From positions 2,803,001 through 2,867,000 of the forward strand of contig NZ_CP014595.1 of the NCBI RefSeq assembly GCF_001687105.1: a stretch of 64,000 nucleotides of DNA, given 5' to 3'. The notes under the pieces are model-generated. The model was not told where the DNA came from. It saw nothing but the letters and a program-made list of their open reading frames with translations, and ran no database searches. Shown here one piece after another: positions 7,794-17,457 of this stretch (position 1 is its first letter; every line of letters starts with the position of its first letter). The DNA comes from Salipiger sp. CCB-MM3 (GTDB lineage Bacteria > Pseudomonadota > Alphaproteobacteria > Rhodobacterales > Rhodobacteraceae). The position numbers and the translations under genes were made by a program.

Positions 7794-8633
7794 TCAGCCC
7801 TTCAGCACCCGCGCCAGTGCGCAGAATTGCTCGAGCGAGACCTGCTCGGCGCGCTCGGTGGGCTCGATGCCCGCCGCCCGCAGCTTGTCCTCGATGTCCG
7901 GCGTCAGCCCCTTCAGCGCGGCGCGCAGCATCTTGCGGCGCTGGTTGAAGGCCATGGCGACGACCCGCTCCAAGGTCTTGGCGTCGGCGGGGTAGCGCGG
8001 CTCGGGCAGGGCTTTCAGATGCACCACCGCCGAGGACACTTTGGGCGGCGGGGTGAAGGCCGAGGGCGGCAGGCTGATTACGATACGCGCCTCGCAGCGC
8101 CATTGCGCCAGCAGAGCGAGCCGCCCATAGGCCTTCGAGCCGGGCTGCGCGACGATGCGCTCGGCCACCTCGCGCTGGAACATCAGCGTCAGGGTCGACC
8201 AGAAGGGCGGCCAGTCGGTCGGCGTCAGCCAGCGCACCAGCAGCTCGGTGCCGACGTTGTAGGGCAGGTTGGCGCAGATGGCGATCGGCGGGGTGAGCCG
8301 CTCGAGCGGGTCGATCTCCAGCGCGTCGCCGTTGATCACCTCGAGGCGGCCGTCGTAGTGCAGCACGATCTCGTCGAGCGCGGGCAGGCAGCGCGCGTCC
8401 TTCTCGACCGCCAGCACCCGCCGTGCGCCCTCGGCCAGCAGCCCGCGGGTGAGCCCGCCGGGGCCGGGACCGATCTCCAGGACATCCATATTCGACAGAT
8501 CGCCCGCCGCCCGCGCGATCTTGGCGGTCAGGTTGAGATCGAGCAGGAAGTTCTGCCCGAGCGATTTCTTGGCGCTCAGCTGATGGGTGGCGATCACCTC
8601 GCGCAGCGGGGGCAGGCCGTCGATACCGCTCAT
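7794..8633 (-). CDS. rsmA: 16S rRNA (adenine(1518)-N(6)/adenine(1519)-N(6))-dimethyltransferase
   Basis: A 279-residue KsgA/RsmA enzyme that dimethylates two adjacent adenines near the 3' end of 16S rRNA. The start at '[18 protein letters not shown]' fits the family; the frame stays open upstream but only through unrelated sequence and a repeat. The SAM-binding motif I is '[20 protein letters not shown]' (about residues 50-69), and the catalytic NLPY is in '[14 protein letters not shown]'. The C-terminal block contains '[15 protein letters not shown]'. It is the last gene of the minus-strand run lptF-lptG-lptD-surA-pdxA-rsmA and is separated from pdxA by 70 bases holding a dispersed repeat. 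The surA-pdxA-rsmA order is widely conserved in Proteobacteria. Confidence 0.96.
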   Translation of the reverse strand: MSGIDGLPPLREVIATHQLSAKKSLGQNFLLDLNLTAKIARAAGDLSNMDVLEIGPGPGGLTRGLLAEGARRVLAVEKDARCLPALDEIVLHYDGRLEVINGDALEIDPLERLTPPIAICANLPYNVGTELLVRWLTPTDWPPFWSTLTLMFQREVAERIVAQPGSKAYGRLALLAQWRCEARIVISLPPSAFTPPPKVSSAVVHLKALPEPRYPADAKTLERVVAMAFNQRRKMLRAALKGLTPDIEDKLRAAGIEPTERAEQVSLEQFCALARVLKG

Positions 8634-8645
8634 GTCTTCATTGTT

Positions 8646-8703
8646 CTCCAAATACGCCGGGGGTGAGCCCGAAGGGCGAGGGGGCAGCGCCCCCTCTATA
8701 CCT
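8646..8703. repeat. Dispersed AATACGCC / GGGGGCAGCGCCCCC element, copy 1
   Basis: Between pdxA and rsmA. It contains CAAATACGCCGGGGG, then GAGCCCGAAGGGCGA and the hairpin GGGGGCAGCGCCCCC. This is the right-hand half of the element seen complete at 21948-22050 and 50042-50155. Confidence 0.7.
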
Positions 8704-9690
8704 CTACCCCTGCGGCGCGCCAGCCGAAAGCTCGGCGGCCATGCGCAGCGCGGCGAGCGTCGAGGAGGGATTTGCCAGCCCCTTGCCCGCGATGTCGAAG
8801 GCAGTGCCATGGTCGGGCGAGGTGCGCACGAAGGGCAGGCCGAGCGTGACGTTGACGCCCTCGTCAAAGCCCAGTGTCTTCACCGGGATCAGCGCCTGAT
8901 CGTGATACATGCAGACCGCCACGTCATAGCGCGCGCGGGCGGCAGCGTGGAACATCGTGTCGGCGGGCAGCGGGCCGATCAGATCCATGCCCTCGGCGCG
9001 CAGCCGGTCCAGCAGCGGCGCGATCATCTCGATCTCTTGCCGGCCCATGCGCCCGCCTTCGCCGGCATGCGGATTAAGCCCGGCCACGGCGATGCGCGGG
9101 CGGGCGATGCCAAAGCCCGCCATGGCCTCATGGGTGATGCGCAGCCGGGCCTCGAGCAGCTCGGCGGTCAGCGCCTGCGGCACCTCTTCGAGCGCGATAT
9201 GGATGGTGGCGGGCACCACCTTTAGCTCGGGACAGGCGAGCATCATCACCACCTCGGGCACATGGCCGAGATGGGCGAGAAATTCGGTATGGCCGGGGAA
9301 AGCGAAGCCGCAGCCGCTCGCCAGCGCTTGCTTCGAGATCGGCAGGGTGCAGAGCGCCGCGGCCTCACCGCGCTGGCACAGGGCGACGCCGCGCTCGATG
9401 GCGGCGACGACACCAGCGGCCTGCGCTGCCTGCGGCACGCCCGGCACGCGGGGCCCGGGCATCTCCTGCACCAGCACCGGCAGGCCGCGCGTGGCGGCCT
9501 CTGGCGCCTCGGCGGGGCGCTCGATGATCACATGCGGCACAGTGCCCGGCAGGTGGTGCGGCGCGCCGATCCAGAAGAACGGCAGCTCGGTCCCGAGCGC
9601 CTGCCACGCGGCCTCGGCCAGTTCCGGCCCGATGCCCGAGGGCTCGCCGCACGACAGCGCGAGGGGCAGAGCGGGCCGGTGCGGGCTCAT
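8704..9690 (-). CDS. pdxA: 4-hydroxythreonine-4-phosphate dehydrogenase
   Basis: A 328-residue NAD-dependent enzyme of the DXP-dependent pyridoxal phosphate pathway. It converts 4-phosphohydroxythreonine to the precursor condensed by PdxJ. Family signatures are visible: '[14 protein letters not shown]' at the N-terminus, the metal-site segment '[21 protein letters not shown]', '[16 protein letters not shown]', and '[20 protein letters not shown]'. The C-terminal '[15 protein letters not shown]' completes the pattern. The ATG overlaps the surA stop by an ATGA junction (9687-9690), which decides the start and shows translational coupling. The surA-pdxA-rsmA order is common in Gram-negative bacteria. 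Confidence 0.96.
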   Translation of the reverse strand: MSPHRPALPLALSCGEPSGIGPELAEAAWQALGTELPFFWIGAPHHLPGTVPHVIIERPAEAPEAATRGLPVLVQEMPGPRVPGVPQAAQAAGVVAAIERGVALCQRGEAAALCTLPISKQALASGCGFAFPGHTEFLAHLGHVPEVVMMLACPELKVVPATIHIALEEVPQALTAELLEARLRITHEAMAGFGIARPRIAVAGLNPHAGEGGRMGRQEIEMIAPLLDRLRAEGMDLIGPLPADTMFHAAARARYDVAVCMYHDQALIPVKTLGFDEGVNVTLGLPFVRTSPDHGTAFDIAGKGLANPSSTLAALRMAAELSAGAPQG

Positions 9691-10925
9691 TTCTCGACGA
9701 TGCGCGCGTTGGCGCGCAGCTGCGCGAGATAGGCCTCGGAGAGCTGGTTGAGCCGCTGGTTGCGCAGACCGACGCTCACCTGCTGGCGGTCGGCGTCGGC
9801 GGTGACCTCCGGCGTGCGGCTGCACATCATCAGGAACATCAGCGTCTGGCCGTTGGAGCGCGTCAGCGCGGTCGAGACCTCGCCCGCATCGAGCTTCGAC
9901 AGCTCATAGGCGATGTCGGTGGGGATCTCCGAAGGTGCTTGCTGGTGGCGCTGCAGCACCTCGGCGGGCTGGCCCTTGGCGACGCCATAAAGATCGTCGC
10001 AGCGGTCGATCTTGCTGGCCAGAACCCGCGCCTTGGCGAGGGTCTCGGCGCTGCGGCCACCGGCCATGTAGTAAGTGGCGTAATCGACCGAGGCGATCTC
10101 GGGTTCGGAATAGCCGCTCTCTTCGACCTGACGCATCTGGAAGAGCGCCACGGCGCCTTGGATCGGGATCGGATCGGTGACCTCGCCGGGGGCGAGACCG
10201 ATCACCAGCGGGCGCAGCACGGGCGGCAGGTCGTTGAGATCCTGCCACGGCAGCCGTCCGCCTTCACCGCGGGTGGCGGTGGCCGAATATTCGCGCGCGG
10301 CGGCGGAGAAATCGGCGGTCGAGCGGTAGTTCGAGATGCGCTCGGCGAGGTTGTTCACCTGCGCCTCGGTGCCGGGACGGATCGGGATGATGATCTCCGA
10401 CAGCAGCACACGCACGTTCGAGCCGGTGCCGGTGCCCGAGAGCGCGCGGTCGACCTCTTCGTCGCTCACCTGCGCGCGGGCCTGAAAGCGCGCCTGCACC
10501 AGTTGCCGCCACGCATAACCGGCGCGGACGAAATCACGGAAGGTCTGCTCGTCGACGCCGTTCTGCGCCAGCAGGGCGACGAACTGGTCGAGGCCGAGAT
10601 TGCCGCGTTGGGCAAATTCGCTCATCCCGTCTTCGATTTCCTCGTCGGTGGGGGCGATCCCCGCGTCGGAGGCGGCCTGCATGCGCAGCCGGTCGTCGAT
10701 CAGCTGTTCGCGTGCCAGCTGCTGCGGGTTCTGGCCGGAGTTGAGCACCTCAATCATCCGTGCGCGCTGCTGGATCTCGTAGTTGGTGATCACCATCTCG
10801 TCGACGGTGATCGCGGGCGAGAACAGCCCCTGCGCGGGCAGCGCGGCAGGAGCGAGCGCCAGACCGGCCGCCAAGAGGACGGAACGGAGGAGGCGGGCCG
10901 AAAAGCGGACGGGGGTCACTTGCAT
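9687..10925 (-). CDS. surA: Periplasmic chaperone / peptidyl-prolyl isomerase SurA
   Basis: A 412-residue exported protein. Residues 1-31 form a signal peptide ending 'APAALPAQG'. An N-terminal SurA chaperone region follows ('ITVDEMVITNYEIQQRARMI', 'LIDDRLRMQAA'). A single parvulin-type domain lies at roughly residues 165-270 ('VRVLLSEIIIPI', 'GGRLPWQDLNDLPPVL', 'ALFQMRQVEESG'). It assists folding of outer-membrane proteins, and LptD, encoded just upstream, is a known client in enterobacteria. The start overlaps the end of lptD by 10 bases. The family often has two parvulin domains, but one is usual in Alphaproteobacteria. Confidence 0.92.
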   Translation of the reverse strand: MQVTPVRFSARLLRSVLLAAGLALAPAALPAQGLFSPAITVDEMVITNYEIQQRARMIEVLNSGQNPQQLAREQLIDDRLRMQAASDAGIAPTDEEIEDGMSEFAQRGNLGLDQFVALLAQNGVDEQTFRDFVRAGYAWRQLVQARFQARAQVSDEEVDRALSGTGTGSNVRVLLSEIIIPIRPGTEAQVNNLAERISNYRSTADFSAAAREYSATATRGEGGRLPWQDLNDLPPVLRPLVIGLAPGEVTDPIPIQGAVALFQMRQVEESGYSEPEIASVDYATYYMAGGRSAETLAKARVLASKIDRCDDLYGVAKGQPAEVLQRHQQAPSEIPTDIAYELSKLDAGEVSTALTRSNGQTLMFLMMCSRTPEVTADADRQQVSVGLRNQRLNQLSEAYLAQLRANARIVEK

Positions 10926-13084
10926 GTGCGTCGATACTCCTTGGCGCTATCCGTGGTGCCGAAGCCTGTCAGCGCGACGGAAAGGCCGAAATCGGTTGAC
11001 GGTTCCAGGTTGCTCGAGGACGCGTATTTGCGCGTTACCGAGAAATCCACCTGGACGCATTCATTGCGGTATTGCAGGCCCAGACCAGCGCGGTCAAGCC
11101 GTTGATCGGCAAGGTCGTAGCGCCATTCTGCCGAGCTGGTCCAATTGCGGGCGAAGCGGTAGCTGCCATCGAGCGACCATTCCGATTGCGTCTCGTCGCG
11201 GTCCTCGTCGGGGTCCTGCACCAGCAGCAGGTAAGAGGCGCCAAGATCGATGCGCGCATTGCTCCAGTCGACACGCGCTTCGGCCTTGTTGAAATCGGTG
11301 ATCCCGCCGAGCAGGCCGCGCGCCGAGATGGTCAGCCCGGCGTCATTGCTGAAGCCTGCGGCGATCAGCCAGTCGGACAGGCTGCTGTCGAGACCGGACG
11401 AGCGGCTGAAGTCTTCATCCACATCCGCCTGCCAGACCCGCCCGACGGTCATGCCCGCGCGCCAGCCATCGGGAGCCTCGTGCAGCCAGCGCAGGCCAGC
11501 GGCCACCGACTGGCCATGCTCGCGCCGGTCGGCAGCGGGAAAGCGCGACAGCGACAGCAGGTTGCCCTCGTCGAACTCGACACGGGTGCTCTCATCCGAG
11601 ACGATATTGACCCGCGTGCCGCCGACCAGCGCGTATTGCGCCACCGGCTCGAGCAGCGTGCGCGCGCCATCGGCACCGCGCCGGATCAGTGGCCAGCGCA
11701 ATTCGACGGCGGTGGCTCCCATCACGCGCGAGACGTCGCTGTCCGAGCTGCTGTCCTGACTGTAGTCGTAGCGGTCGAACCACAGGCTGTTGGTCCAGCC
11801 CATGCGGATGCCGCCCGCCAGCGTCCAGCGCTTGCGCCAGCTCGCCTCGGCGGTCAGCCGCGCCACGTCGCGCCCGATGATGTCCTCGTCGGAGGTGCGG
11901 TAATGCCCGTGCAGCTCGGTGCCGAGCCGCAGCTCGCCGCCGATGCGATCCGGGAAGAACCGCTTCTCGTAAGATCCGTCAAAAATCCACGACGGCAGTT
12001 CCTCGTCCTTTTCCGAGGCGCGCAGCGATTGGTAATGCGACAGCCCAAAGCGCAGCAGATCATCGGACCGGGCACGCGACAGCTCGATGGTGCTGCCCAG
12101 CCGGTCGAGGTCTTCATAGTCGTAATCGTTCAGATAGGCCTCGTCGCTGACCATCTTGAGATCGAGATCAAGCTGGAATTCGTTGCGCAGCCCGAATGTG
12201 CCTTCGGCAAAGAGATAGCCGCGGGTGGTGTCATCGGTCAGCGTGTCGCGGGTGAGCGCGCCGTTGAGTTCCAGATCGCCCCGCGCGAAGGCGCGGCGAT
12301 AGCGCGCCTCCAGAGTCTTTGTGACGGGCGAGATATAGGGCGTCAGCGTGACGTCCTGATGCTCGCCGATCGGCACGAAATAGGGCAGTTTGACCCCGAA
12401 GCCGAGCAGCGTGGAGCTTCGGAACGTCGGGATCAGGAACCCTCGGGTGCGCTTCAGCGTGGGGTCGGGCAGGCGCATGCTGGGCACCCAGAACACCGGC
12501 ACATCAAGCACCCGCAGTTGCGCGCCTTCGAAATAGATCTGCTTGGCTTCCTCGTCATGGACCACGCGCTGCGCGCGGATCGACCAAAGCGGAACCTCTT
12601 CCCTGCCGCAGACCTGACAGGAGGTCACCGCGACGCGGCTGAGTTGCGTGAAACGGCCCTCGGCGCGGCGCGCCTCGACGGCGGCCAGCTGCAATTGCTC
12701 GTTCATCACCATGCGCGCGCCGCTGAGGATGCCGTTGCGCAGCCCTTCTTCAAGCTCGGCGCTCTCGGCCAGCATAAGGTTACCCGAAGCATCGGTGATG
12801 CGAATCGGCCCTTCGATCTGCAGGCTGTCGGCCTCTTGATCGTAGATGATACGGCTGGCGGACAGCCGGGTGCCGTCCTGCAGCGCCTCGACATTGCCTT
12901 GGGCGATCAGCCGGTTACCGCTTTCGACATAGACGCTATCGGCGACCAGCAGGGCGGCCGTGGCGCTCTGTTCGCCGCCGGTCGGGGAAACGGCGGTCTG
13001 GGCGCGCAGCGCATCGGGAAGGGTCGCGCAGAGCGGCAGGCCAAGGGCCAGTGCCGCCGCGAGCAGGCGGGTGTGGGGGGTCAT
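10916..13084 (-). CDS. lptD: LPS-assembly protein LptD
   Basis: A 722-residue outer-membrane beta-barrel protein that inserts lipopolysaccharide into the outer leaflet. It has a signal peptide (residues 1-28), an N-terminal OstA/LptA-like domain ('LLVADSVYVESGNRLIAQGN', 'GTRLSASRIIYDQEADSL'), and a C-terminal LptD barrel starting near 'VPVFWVPSMRLPDPTLKR' and 'GFLIPTFRSSTLLGFGVKLP'. Cysteines in 'SCQVCGR' and near the C-terminus ('RRTCK') are available for inter-domain disulfides. The ATG overlaps the lptG stop (ATGA, 13081-13084), which sets the start. Together with lptF and lptG this is an LPS export operon. Confidence 0.95.
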   Translation of the reverse strand: MTPHTRLLAAALALGLPLCATLPDALRAQTAVSPTGGEQSATAALLVADSVYVESGNRLIAQGNVEALQDGTRLSASRIIYDQEADSLQIEGPIRITDASGNLMLAESAELEEGLRNGILSGARMVMNEQLQLAAVEARRAEGRFTQLSRVAVTSCQVCGREEVPLWSIRAQRVVHDEEAKQIYFEGAQLRVLDVPVFWVPSMRLPDPTLKRTRGFLIPTFRSSTLLGFGVKLPYFVPIGEHQDVTLTPYISPVTKTLEARYRRAFARGDLELNGALTRDTLTDDTTRGYLFAEGTFGLRNEFQLDLDLKMVSDEAYLNDYDYEDLDRLGSTIELSRARSDDLLRFGLSHYQSLRASEKDEELPSWIFDGSYEKRFFPDRIGGELRLGTELHGHYRTSDEDIIGRDVARLTAEASWRKRWTLAGGIRMGWTNSLWFDRYDYSQDSSSDSDVSRVMGATAVELRWPLIRRGADGARTLLEPVAQYALVGGTRVNIVSDESTRVEFDEGNLLSLSRFPAADRREHGQSVAAGLRWLHEAPDGWRAGMTVGRVWQADVDEDFSRSSGLDSSLSDWLIAAGFSNDAGLTISARGLLGGITDFNKAEARVDWSNARIDLGASYLLLVQDPDEDRDETQSEWSLDGSYRFARNWTSSAEWRYDLADQRLDRAGLGLQYRNECVQVDFSVTRKYASSSNLEPSTDFGLSVALTGFGTTDSAKEYRRTCK

Positions 13085-14175
13085 CCTTCCTCCATCTGAA
13101 GCACCAGACCCAGCGCCAGCAGCAAGGCGGCGACAGGCGGCACCCAAGCGGCAAGCAGCGGGTTCAGCTGCCCGTTTTCGCCGAGGATCTGCGCGAAGTT
13201 CCTGACGTAGTAAAGCCCGAAGCCGAGCATGACGGACCCGAGCACCGAAAGCCCGGTGTTGGCCAGCCGTGCCGGGCGCATGGTGAACCCGGCGGCGACC
13301 AGCACCATAGCCACCAGAAACACCGGCTGGGCCAGTTCCGACTGCAGCCACACGATGTGCCGCCGCGCCGAGAAGCCCGCGTTTTCAAGCCCGCGAATAA
13401 AGGCCGGAAGCTCCCAGATCGGGATCGCCGAGGGCTGGCCGAAACGGTCGCGGATGCCGTCTTGGGTGAGGTTCGAGGGCACCCGCATCTCGTCGTAGCT
13501 GAGCGCGGCGGCCTCGGGGTTCACCGCGCCGCTGAGCGGCCATGTCTTGGCCTTGGTCAGCACCCAGTCGCCGCCTTCCAGCCGGGCGCGCTCGGCGATG
13601 ATGCGCTGGTCCGGTCCGCCGCCCGGCGCGTAGGAGACGAAGCTGACATCGTAAAGCACCGTCGCGTCGGGGTTGGTGCGGCTGGCGCGGATCACCGTCT
13701 GGCCGTTCTCGTCGCCCTGCCGCAGCCACAGGCCCTCGGAGCCGATCGACAGCACCGAGCCGCCGTCGCTGTCCCATTCCTGTTCAAGATCGGCGGCGCG
13801 CTTCGAGGTGGCAGCGACGATGGGATTGACCATCGCCACGGCAAAGCAGCCGATCGCCAGCGCCACGCCCACCGGCCCCATGAGCGCCGCCAGACCCGAG
13901 CGCCCCGCAGCGCGGCTGACCACCAGTTCGGAACTGCGCGCCAGCGAGATGCAGAGCGAGATCGCCGCAAGGATGATCACCAGCGGCAGGATCGTGTAAA
14001 CGCCCTCGGGCAGCTTCAGCAGGGTGATGTGAACCACCTGTCCAAAGCCTTCGCTCTCGCCGAATTTCCGCAATTGCTCGACCAGATCGACGAGGAAGAA
14101 GAACAGCGCGAAGATCAGGCCAATGGCGAGAAAGAGCTTCAGGAAGCGGCGGGCGAAATAGTAGTGCAGGATCAT
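13081..14175 (-). CDS. lptG: LPS export ABC transporter permease LptG
   Basis: A 364-residue YjgP/YjgQ-family inner-membrane protein. It starts 'MILHYYFARRFLKLFLAIGL' with the first transmembrane segment at about residues 12-32. Further hydrophobic segments lie near 60-80 and 95-120, and there are three near the C-terminus ('PVFLVAMVLVAAGF', 'VLGSVMLGFGLYYV', 'VAALLLALGLVL'), with a periplasmic beta-jellyroll region between. It pairs with LptF to extract LPS from the inner membrane, powered by LptB (not in this window). Its ATG overlaps the lptF stop (14172-14175). Confidence 0.94.
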   Translation of the reverse strand: MILHYYFARRFLKLFLAIGLIFALFFFLVDLVEQLRKFGESEGFGQVVHITLLKLPEGVYTILPLVIILAAISLCISLARSSELVVSRAAGRSGLAALMGPVGVALAIGCFAVAMVNPIVAATSKRAADLEQEWDSDGGSVLSIGSEGLWLRQGDENGQTVIRASRTNPDATVLYDVSFVSYAPGGGPDQRIIAERARLEGGDWVLTKAKTWPLSGAVNPEAAALSYDEMRVPSNLTQDGIRDRFGQPSAIPIWELPAFIRGLENAGFSARRHIVWLQSELAQPVFLVAMVLVAAGFTMRPARLANTGLSVLGSVMLGFGLYYVRNFAQILGENGQLNPLLAAWVPPVAALLLALGLVLQMEEG

Positions 14176-15317
14176 GCGGCGGCTCCGGAAGCGGCCTGCC
14201 GGCGGCGTGCGGCGCTGGGACGGCGGGGGCGGGCGGCACGCCAGAGCATCAGCGCGCTGATGGCGAAACCGGCGATGCTGGGCAGGTAGATCAGCGGCCA
14301 GAGCGCGCCATTGGCCCGCACCGGGGTCGAGACCGCGCTTTCGATGATCTTGATCAGCACCAGCAGGAAGATCGCGCCGACGATCTGCCGGGTGACGCCA
14401 AAGCGCGAGAAACTGCCGGTCATCAGCGCCGCATAGCCGATCAGCGCCGCGACAACGCAAAGCAGCGGCTGCTCAAAGCGCATATGCGCCTCTTCCAGCA
14501 CTTCGCCGACCGAGTCGTTGACCTCTTCGGCCACCGCTTCGGTGTCGGTCAGCAGTTCCAGCGTGCCGATCTGCCGGGCGCGGCGTCCGGGGCGGCGGTC
14601 GGGGGTGATCAGGCCAGAAATGTCGTAGGTGAGATCGGTGAACGTGGTGGTCGACAAGCTGTTGTCCGACAGACGCAGTGTCTCGGCGATGCCCTCGACC
14701 ATGGTCAGCATGGTGTCGCCACCGTTGCCGCGCAGAATATAGGCGGTGCGCGCGGTGTAGATCACCTCGCGGCCTTCCTGACGGCGGTCCGACAGAAAGA
14801 CGTCGCGCAGCTCTCCCTCGGGCGAGATCTCGCGGATGTAGAAAGTCACGCCCTTGGTGGGGTGCAGGAAGGTGCCCTCATGCAGCAGTCGTGCCGAGAC
14901 AGAGCCCGAGATCTCGGCCTCCCGCTCGCGCAGCTGGGCGATCGACAGCGGCACCAGAGCATGGGTCAGCACCGCCATCATCGCGCCGATGATCACCCCA
15001 AAGACCAGCACCGGACGCGCGAGGCGCCACGGCGAGAAGCCCGCGGCCTGCACCACGGTCAGTTCCGAATCGTTGCTGGCGCGATTGGTGACGTAGACGG
15101 CGGCGGCGAAGGCCGCGATGGGCAGCACGATCCCGATCACCGCGGGCAGGCTGAGCAGCGTGAACTCGAGGAAAATACCGCCGGTGTGCCCATCGGCGAT
15201 CAGGTCGCCAAAGAGGTTCACCGCACGGTTCACCCAATAGACCATCACCAGCACCAGCGAGAAAAATCCGAACAGGATCATGAGCTGCGACAGCATGTAT
15301 CTGTCGAATCTCTGCAC
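14172..15317 (-). CDS. lptF: LPS export ABC transporter permease LptF
   Basis: A 381-residue YjgP/YjgQ permease, partner of LptG. The preferred start is GTG at 15317, giving 'MQRFDRYMLSQLMILFGFF', with a GGGGGA ribosome site seven bases upstream. The frame stays open further upstream to an ATG at 15392, but that adds 25 residues not typical of the family. Transmembrane segments are near residues 8-30, 48-75 and 90-110 and three lie at the C-terminus. The cytoplasmic loop 'SNDSELTVVQAAGFSPWRL' holds the coupling region. First gene of the minus-strand operon, divergent from pepA with 141 bases between the two starts. Confidence 0.93.
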   Translation of the reverse strand: MQRFDRYMLSQLMILFGFFSLVLVMVYWVNRAVNLFGDLIADGHTGGIFLEFTLLSLPAVIGIVLPIAAFAAAVYVTNRASNDSELTVVQAAGFSPWRLARPVLVFGVIIGAMMAVLTHALVPLSIAQLREREAEISGSVSARLLHEGTFLHPTKGVTFYIREISPEGELRDVFLSDRRQEGREVIYTARTAYILRGNGGDTMLTMVEGIAETLRLSDNSLSTTTFTDLTYDISGLITPDRRPGRRARQIGTLELLTDTEAVAEEVNDSVGEVLEEAHMRFEQPLLCVVAALIGYAALMTGSFSRFGVTRQIVGAIFLLVLIKIIESAVSTPVRANGALWPLIYLPSIAGFAISALMLWRAARPRRPSAARRRQAASGAAA

Positions 15318-15458
15318 TCGATTTTCCCCCGGCTTTCCTTTGGCGACGACCCTAGACGATCGGTCATCGTCGGAAAAGGTGCCTCTGGTCAAGCCGATTG
15401 CGGCGAACTAGGACTCGGAGACAAACACAAACACGACAGACAACGGGAAGGACGGCGG

Positions 15459-16931
15459 ATGAGCGAGCTGCGCGGTTTCGAATTTTCGGCGGTGGAACTG
15501 GATGGGCTGGCCGAGCGAGAGGGGCGCTTGGCGCTGCTGATCAACGCTGAGGGCCGGATGAGCCCCGGTGCCCGGCGCCTCAACCGTCTTTCGAAGGGCG
15601 CCGTGGCGCGGCTGCTGGAGTCGGACCGTTGGGAAAATGCAAAAGCGGGTGAAGTGATCACTCTTGCCTTTCCGACCGGCCTCGCCGCCGAGGCGCTGGA
15701 TGTCGTGAAGCTCGAGCGCCGTCCGAGCGTCGCCGAGGCACGAAAGGCCGGGGCCGCGCTGGCGAAAACCGCCGGAACGGCGGCGCTGACCATCGTCGGG
15801 GAAAGCACCGCGCGGCTGCCGCATCTGGCGCTGGCGCTGGCGCTGCGCGGCCACGCGGTGGTCAATCACAAGTCCGAGAGCGCCGAGACCCCGGCGAACG
15901 CAACCATCCTGTGCGCAAAGCCCGAGCAGACCGAAACCGCTGCGACCTCGCTCTTGGCGGTGGCCGAAGGTGTCGCCTTTACCCGCGATCTGGTGAGCGA
16001 GCCCGCCAACGTGCTGACCACCGAAGAGTTCGCCGCCCGTCTCGAGGCGCTGACCGCGCTTGGCGTCGAGGTTGAGGTGCTGGACGAGGCGCGTATGGCC
16101 GAACTGGGCATGAACGCGCTGCTGGCCGTGGGGCAGGGATCTGCCGCGCCGTCGAAGATGGTGGTGATGCGCTGGAAGGGGGCCGATGGCGATCCGCTGG
16201 CGCTGGTCGGCAAGGGCGTGGTCTTTGACACCGGCGGCATCTCGCTGAAGCCGGGGCCGGGCATGGAAGACATGACCATGGACATGGGCGGCGCGGGCAC
16301 GGTTGCGGGCGTGATGAAGGCGCTGGCCCTGCGCAAGGCGCCCGCCCATGTGGTGGGTCTTGTGGGGCTGGTCGAGAACATGCCCTCGGGCACCGCGATG
16401 CGGCCCGGCGATATCGTGAAATCCATGAAGGGCGACACGATCGAGATCCTCAACACCGACGCCGAGGGCCGCCTCGTGCTGTGCGATGTGCTGTGGTACG
16501 CGCAGGAGCATGTGAAGCCCGCCGCGATGGTCGATCTGGCCACGCTCACCGGCGCCTGCATCGTTGCGCTGGGGCATGAGAATGCCGCGGTCTACGCCAA
16601 TGAAGACGATTTCGCCCGCGACTTCCTCAAGGCCGCCGAGACCGAGGGCGAGGGCGCGTGGCGGATGCCGCTGGGCCAAGCCTATGACGACATGCTGAAA
16701 TCTCCGCTGGCGGACATGAAGAACATCGGCGGGCGTCCCGCCGGGTCGATCACCGCGGCGCAATTCCTCAAGCGCTTTGTGCGTGACGATGTGCCGTGGA
16801 TCCATCTCGACATCGCCGGGGTCGCCAAGGTCAAATCGCCGACCCTGCTTGCGCCCGCCGGGGCTACCGGCTGGGGGGTGCTGTCGCTCGACCGGCTGGT
16901 GCGCGAGCGTTTCGAAAAGACCGAGGGCTGA
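15459..16931 (+). CDS. pepA: Leucyl aminopeptidase (M17 family)
   Basis: A 490-residue two-metal aminopeptidase removing N-terminal residues from peptides in the cytoplasm. The M17 signature NTDAEGRLVL is at residues 332-341. The metal-binding blocks 'LVGKGVVFDTGGISLKPG' and 'DMTMDMGGAGTVAGVMKAL' precede it. The C-terminal segment 'DVPWIHLDIAGVA' is also typical. The ATG at 15459 is preceded by GGGAAGGACGG. The frame is open far upstream but overlaps lptF in antisense, so the extension is rejected. Some M17 members double as DNA-binding proteins in other bacteria; nothing here shows that. Confidence 0.95.
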   Translation: MSELRGFEFSAVELDGLAEREGRLALLINAEGRMSPGARRLNRLSKGAVARLLESDRWENAKAGEVITLAFPTGLAAEALDVVKLERRPSVAEARKAGAALAKTAGTAALTIVGESTARLPHLALALALRGHAVVNHKSESAETPANATILCAKPEQTETAATSLLAVAEGVAFTRDLVSEPANVLTTEEFAARLEALTALGVEVEVLDEARMAELGMNALLAVGQGSAAPSKMVVMRWKGADGDPLALVGKGVVFDTGGISLKPGPGMEDMTMDMGGAGTVAGVMKALALRKAPAHVVGLVGLVENMPSGTAMRPGDIVKSMKGDTIEILNTDAEGRLVLCDVLWYAQEHVKPAAMVDLATLTGACIVALGHENAAVYANEDDFARDFLKAAETEGEGAWRMPLGQAYDDMLKSPLADMKNIGGRPAGSITAAQFLKRFVRDDVPWIHLDIAGVAKVKSPTLLAPAGATGWGVLSLDRLVRERFEKTEG

Positions 16932-16998
16932 GATCATGGGCGCTGCCGCGCTGCGCTTTCGCGAGCCCCTTCCACACGCCGATCACGGAGCCTGAGCC

Positions 16999-17457
16999 AT
17001 GGGCGTTGCGATGTTCTATCACCTCACCCAGAGGCCGCTGGAGGAGACCCTGCCGATGCTGCTGGAGAAATCTCTGGCGGCAGGCTGGCGGGTGGCGGTG
17101 CGCGGCGTCGATCCGGGGCGGCTCGACTGGCTGGACGAGCGGCTGTGGCTTGGACCCGAGGAAGGTTTTCTTCCGCATGGCAGGGCCGGGGGCGCCCATG
17201 ATGCGCAGCAGCCGATCCTGCTAACCGAGCGCGCCGATCTGCCCAATGGCGCGAGCTGCCTGATGTCGGTGGATGGCGCCGAGGTCTCTGCCGAAGAGGT
17301 CGCGCAGATGGAACGTGTCTGCATCCTTTTCGACGGTATGGACGAGCGCGCGCTGACGCAGGCCCGCGGGCAGTGGCGCGCGCTGACTGGCGCGGGCTGC
17401 ACGGCGCAATATTGGTCAGAAGGGTCGGGGCGCTGGGAGAAAAAGGCCGAATCCTGA
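16999..17457 (+). CDS. holC: DNA polymerase III chi subunit
   Basis: A 152-residue protein with the HolC pattern: 'MFYHLTQRPLEETLPMLLEK' at the start, then 'WRVAVRGVDPGRLDWLDERL', 'EEGFLPHGRAGG', 'QPILLTERADLPNGASCLMS' and 'ERVCILFDGMDERALTQARG'. Chi links the clamp loader to single-stranded DNA-binding protein during replication. It follows pepA by 67 bases, a common pepA-holC pairing in Proteobacteria. An alternative in-frame ATG at 17011 would begin the protein at 'MFYHLTQ'. Confidence 0.92.
   Translation: MGVAMFYHLTQRPLEETLPMLLEKSLAAGWRVAVRGVDPGRLDWLDERLWLGPEEGFLPHGRAGGAHDAQQPILLTERADLPNGASCLMSVDGAEVSAEEVAQMERVCILFDGMDERALTQARGQWRALTGAGCTAQYWSEGSGRWEKKAES

Noticed and set aside
11072..13099. 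Plus-strand open frame of 675 codons opposite lptD
   Set aside because: Antisense shadow of lptD; composition (Arg, Gly, Gln, His) and lack of motifs argue against coding.
16936..16995. 19-codon frame between pepA and holC
   Set aside because: Too short, no motif and no strong ribosome site; treated as the pepA-holC spacer.
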